Positions 12,948 through 15,012 of a stretch of DNA of 15,012 nucleotides are shown piece by piece. The notes beneath the pieces were generated by a model. It was not told the origin of the DNA, did not search any database, and saw only the letters and a program-made list of their open reading frames with translations. Location: assembly GCA_946624395.1 (NCBI GenBank), contig CAMORY010000036.1, positions 1-15,012 on the forward strand, in the 5' to 3' direction. Source of the stretch: an uncultured Clostridia bacterium. Its GTDB lineage: Bacteria > Bacillota > Clostridia > Christensenellales > Borkfalkiaceae. Within the stretch, counting starts at the first letter, position 1. Each line of letters opens with the position of its first letter. A program made the translations under genes and the position numbers.

Positions 12948-14105
12948 ATGCAATGGTTAAAAGACTTGATTAAAAACGCCGCAGACGCCGTCGGTGTTGA
13001 CGGCTGGGTGGTTATGGTCGCAGGGCTTGCGGCAATCGTATTAGTTTTAGCGATTATAATCGGCGTTATTGCGGCAATCGTTCGCGGCAAGAAAAAGAAA
13101 AAAGCCGTAAAGGCAGCGGCAAAAGCCACACAGGCAGCGCAGCCCGTTAATACGGAAACGCCGAAAGTTAAAGAACAACCGAAAGAGCCGCCAGTTCTCG
13201 AAATAGGCGATATCGAACCGATAAAAGAAGAACAAGCACCGAAACCGACGGTTAAAAAACCGACGGCGAAAAAAGTTGCCGAAAGCAAAGTTTCCGCGCC
13301 CGCTAAACCCGCGGCAAAACCCGCGGCGAAAACGGCTAAAAAACCCGCTACCGCGGCAAAGACGGAAAAGCCCAAAGCGCTCGGCAAATGGGTAGTGGAA
13401 CAAAAGAGCGACGACGAGTTTATATCCTTGCTTTCAGCGTCTAACGGCGAAATAATGCTGACGAGCGAAACGTACGTTTCCGAAGACGGGGCGAGAAAGG
13501 GTATAGAAACCATAATAAAAGCGGTCGAAAGCGGCGAATTCGTAATACACAAAACCAAAAACGGAACTTTCTATTTCAAACTCAAAAGCGCGGGCAACCG
13601 TTTGCTTTGCGCGGGCGAAATTTATAAGGAAAGAACGAGTTGTGAAAACGCCGTGGAATCCGTTAAGCGCATAGCGGCGGATTCCCCGATAGCGGAAGAA
13701 GTATCGGAAGGCGAAAAATATCTCGAATATAAACCCGTAAAACTTACCGAAAAGGATATCGAACGTGCGACTTCGGGTAAGTGGAGAATAGAAACGACCG
13801 AAGACGATAAATACTTCGCAACGCTTTACGCGTCTAACGGTCAGGTAATGCTTTCTACCGAAGAAGTTTCGTCCAAAGCAACGGCGGTTTCGGGGATTGA
13901 AAACGTAAAGAAAAACGCGCTCGCGGGCAATTTCGTTATCGATAAGGATAAATTCGGCAAGTATTATTACAAACTCCGCAACGCACATAAATCCATTATC
14001 TGTATCGGGGAATCGTACAAGACTGCCGACAGTTGCATAAGCGCTTTGGAGTCGGTGCGTAAACTCGCGGCAAAATCCCAGATTGCGGAAGAAATCGGAG
14101 AATAA
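12948..14105 (+). CDS. Membrane-anchored protein with four DUF1508 (YegP-like) units
   Basis: The 385-residue protein starts with a short amphipathic head (MQWLKDLIKNAADAVGVDGW), one transmembrane segment (about 20-45), a KKKKK stop-transfer signal, and a long Lys/Ala/Pro-rich linker (about 50-144). Two matching halves follow. Each half is a pair of DUF1508 units: 147-193 (WVVEQKSDDEFISLLSASNG) and 197-251 (FVIHKTKNGTFYFKLKS), then 279-324 (WRIETTEDDKYFATLYASNG) and 329-382 (FVIDKDKFGKYYYKLRN). The ASNGEIMLTSE and AVESVKRIA signatures are the family's. YegP-type proteins usually have one pair and no anchor. The basic anchor rule places the linker and domains inside the cell. Function is unknown. 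The ribosome binding site is AGGAGAT. No terminator separates it from the DegV gene 43 bases upstream. Confidence 0.85.
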   Translation: MQWLKDLIKNAADAVGVDGWVVMVAGLAAIVLVLAIIIGVIAAIVRGKKKKKAVKAAAKATQAAQPVNTETPKVKEQPKEPPVLEIGDIEPIKEEQAPKPTVKKPTAKKVAESKVSAPAKPAAKPAAKTAKKPATAAKTEKPKALGKWVVEQKSDDEFISLLSASNGEIMLTSETYVSEDGARKGIETIIKAVESGEFVIHKTKNGTFYFKLKSAGNRLLCAGEIYKERTSCENAVESVKRIAADSPIAEEVSEGEKYLEYKPVKLTEKDIERATSGKWRIETTEDDKYFATLYASNGQVMLSTEEVSSKATAVSGIENVKKNALAGNFVIDKDKFGKYYYKLRNAHKSIICIGESYKTADSCISALESVRKLAAKSQIAEEIGE

Positions 14106-14125
14106 AGAAAAATATTAAACGCTTA

Positions 14126-14164
14126 TCTTTCCCCGCGGCGCGCCGCGGGGAAAGAACTTTTTAA
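14126..14164 (+). terminator. Rho-independent terminator after the DUF1508 gene
   Basis: A perfect 30-base palindrome (14126-14155, CCCCGCGGCG arms extended by TCTTT/AAAGA) is followed by ACTTTTTAAAA. It is one of the most GC-rich stretches in the window and cleanly separates the DUF1508 gene from the infC promoter. Confidence 0.9.
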
Positions 14165-14181
14165 AATTACGTTAAAAAGCG

Positions 14182-14210
14182 TTGACAAACGCGTCAAAAC
14201 GGTGTATTAT
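14182..14210 (+). promoter_or_regulatory. Sigma-A promoter of the infC-rpmI operon
   Basis: A perfect TTGACA (14182-14187), a 17-nt spacer and TATTAT (14205-14210). The transcript should start near 14217, giving a leader of about 170 nt before infC. Confidence 0.85.
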
Positions 14211-14216
14211 TAAAAG

Positions 14217-14344
14217 GCTTAAAGAAGAAGACGACCCTTCTCGCCGCACCAAAAGATTGCGTTCGGCTCAATAATTTACGGTACACACGCGGTTATCAGC
14301 GTAAACGTTCGGGTCATCTTATCTTTAAGACGACCCGATTTTTT
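14217..14344 (+). ncRNA. L20-type leader (infC operon attenuator)
   Basis: This is the structured 5' leader of the infC-rpmI(-rplT) transcript. In related Firmicutes, excess ribosomal protein L20 binds such a leader and favours early termination. Here AAGACGACCC occurs twice, at 14228-14237 near the transcript start and at 14327-14336 as the 3' arm of the terminator. Both can pair with GGGTCATCTT (14311-14320), with the same single C-A mismatch, so antiterminator and terminator exclude each other. Between them lie segments such as CTTCTCGCCGCACC and GATTGCGTTCGGCTCAAT, a probable mimic of the L20 site on 23S rRNA. The family assignment is by position and recognised sequence, not by a covariance search. 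Confidence 0.8.
14310..14344 (+). terminator. Attenuator terminator of the infC leader
   Basis: CGGGTC (14310-14315) pairs with GACCCG (14332-14337); a one-base mismatch leads into TCTTA/TAAGA with a TCTT loop. ATTTTTT follows. Its 5' arm is shared with the alternative antiterminator pairing. Confidence 0.85.
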
Positions 14345-14388
14345 AACTCTATTCCGAGAACGGAAAATAAAAAGAGAGGTACAAACCC

Positions 14389-14901
14389 ATAAAAAAGGAA
14401 CATCAGTTAAACGAAGAAATCCGCGACAGGGAAGTTCGCCTTATCGGTGAAACGGGGGAACAACTCGGCATAGTTTCGTCAAGAGAAGCGCTTAAAATAG
14501 CCGAAGACGCGGGGCTGGATTTAGTTAAAATCTCGCCGACCGCAAATCCGCCCGTATGTAAAGTAATGAATTACGGCAAATACGTGTTCGAACTTTCCAA
14601 AAAAGCGAAAGAAGCCAAGAAAAACCAAAAGACGACCGAAATAAAGGAAGTATGGCTTTCAATGACCATAGACGTCGGCGATTTACAGGTCAAAGCCAAG
14701 CAGGCGCAGAAATTTTTAAGCGCGGGCAACAAGGTTAAGGTTTCCATCCGTATGCGCGGCAGGCAGATGGCGCATCAGGAAATCGGCGTGGACGTTATGA
14801 AACGCTTTTTTGATTTGGTAAAGGATTTCGGAACGATGCAAAAACAACCGCTAACGGAAAGCAGAAACATATGGATGATGCTTACGCCAAGTAGAGCGTA
14901 A
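14389..14901 (+). CDS. infC: Translation initiation factor IF-3, with AUA start codon
   Basis: IF3 binds the 30S subunit, keeps it apart from 50S and checks the start codon. The protein reads MKKEHQLNEEIRDREVRLIGE, with the family's INEEIR-type opening, DLVKISPTANPPVCKVMNYGKY, and a C-terminal domain containing GRQMAHQEIGVDVM. The 170-residue length is normal. In frame, between the TAA at 14368-14370 and the conserved NEEIRD there is no ATG, GTG, TTG or CTG. The only near-start codon is ATA at 14389-14391, nine bases after AGAGAGG. Non-standard start codons are a hallmark of infC, since IF3 rejects them and so limits its own synthesis. The ATG at 14566 is internal and would lose most of the N domain. 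Confidence 0.93.
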   Translation: MKKEHQLNEEIRDREVRLIGETGEQLGIVSSREALKIAEDAGLDLVKISPTANPPVCKVMNYGKYVFELSKKAKEAKKNQKTTEIKEVWLSMTIDVGDLQVKAKQAQKFLSAGNKVKVSIRMRGRQMAHQEIGVDVMKRFFDLVKDFGTMQKQPLTESRNIWMMLTPSRA

Positions 14902-14932
14902 TTTTTAAAAATAACTTACGGAGGGCAGAAAT

Positions 14933-15012
14933 ATGCCGAAAATGAAAACTAAAAGCGCGGCTAAAAAAAGGTTTAAAACCACCGCGACCGGCAAGATTAA
15001 AAGGGCTTGTTC
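14933..15012 (+). CDS. rpmI: 50S ribosomal protein L35, 5' part
   Basis: The first 26 codons read MPKMKTKSAAKKRFKTTATG then KIKRAC, the standard bacterial L35 N terminus, rich in Lys and Arg. The ATG follows GGAGGG (14920-14925). The gene runs off the right edge at roughly 40% of its usual 65 codons. It lies 31 bases after infC, and rplT (L20) is expected next. The gene depends on the leader upstream of infC for its control. Confidence 0.95.
   Translation, partial: MPKMKTKSAAKKRFKTTATGKIKRAC

Noticed and set aside
13235..13370. Short repeats in the Lys/Ala/Pro linker (AAACCCGCGGC-like units) as a possible CRISPR or repeat array
   Set aside because: They are in-frame codon repeats for Lys-Pro-Ala, with no spacers of constant length.
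12923..13558. A 211-codon minus-strand frame opposite the DUF1508 gene
   Set aside because: Its Ala/Thr/Phe-rich composition is the complement of the Lys/Ala/Pro linker; no ribosome binding site or homology pattern.
13047..13988. Other minus-strand frames with Arg/Phe/Tyr-rich translations
   Set aside because: Typical antisense translation of Lys/Glu-rich coding; the plus-strand gene has recognisable domains.

Overview
The window is a chromosomal stretch from a spore-forming, low-to-mid GC Gram-positive bacterium, most likely an uncultivated gut-type member of the Clostridia. The signs are the sporulation and germination genes spoIIR, sleB and ypeB, a DegV pair, the gene order leader-infC-rpmI, Shine-Dalgarno sites of the AAGGAGG type, and classic TTGACA/TATAAT promoters. 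A placement below class level is not supported by what can be seen. There are no phage genes, no CRISPR array, no transposase and no tRNA or rRNA gene. Gene content is mostly ordinary; the more interesting signals are regulatory.

Layout, left to right. The window opens inside the 3' end of ispE (isoprenoid precursor synthesis), closed by a strong terminator. Next is a sporulation cluster, spoIIR-sleB-ypeB, preceded by a good match to a forespore sigma-F/sigma-G promoter. An ABC exporter pair follows; its housekeeping promoter overlaps the ypeB terminator. Then comes a small conserved minus-strand gene that ends inside a bidirectional hairpin. An Lrp/AsnC regulator overlaps a class I/II aminotransferase by ATGA. 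A stand-alone UDP-galactopyranose mutase (glf) follows, then a REP-like hairpin repeat, a four-helix membrane protein of unknown function, and a roughly 210-bp MITE-like element with inverted ends. On the minus strand lies an archaeal-type aspartyl-tRNA synthetase. Divergent from it are two tandem DegV fatty-acid-binding paralogues and a membrane-anchored protein with four DUF1508 (YegP-like) units. The right end is the translation operon: an L20-type attenuator leader, infC with a rare AUA start codon, and the first codons of rpmI.

How parts work together. SpoIIR is the forespore signal that triggers sigma-E activation in the mother cell; SleB and YpeB are made in the forespore and stored for cortex breakdown at germination. 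Here they appear to share one transcript. The infC leader contains a 10-nt direct repeat whose two copies compete for the same strand of a terminator stem, as expected for autogenous control by ribosomal protein L20. The AUA start adds the usual IF3 self-control at initiation. The Lrp regulator probably controls its aminotransferase partner.

I found no strong case for a wholly new multi-gene system. The best second-look items are the forespore promoter and operon, the promoter-within-terminator arrangement, the infC leader and start codon, the MITE-like element, the four-unit DUF1508 protein and the His-bearing archaeal-type AspRS.
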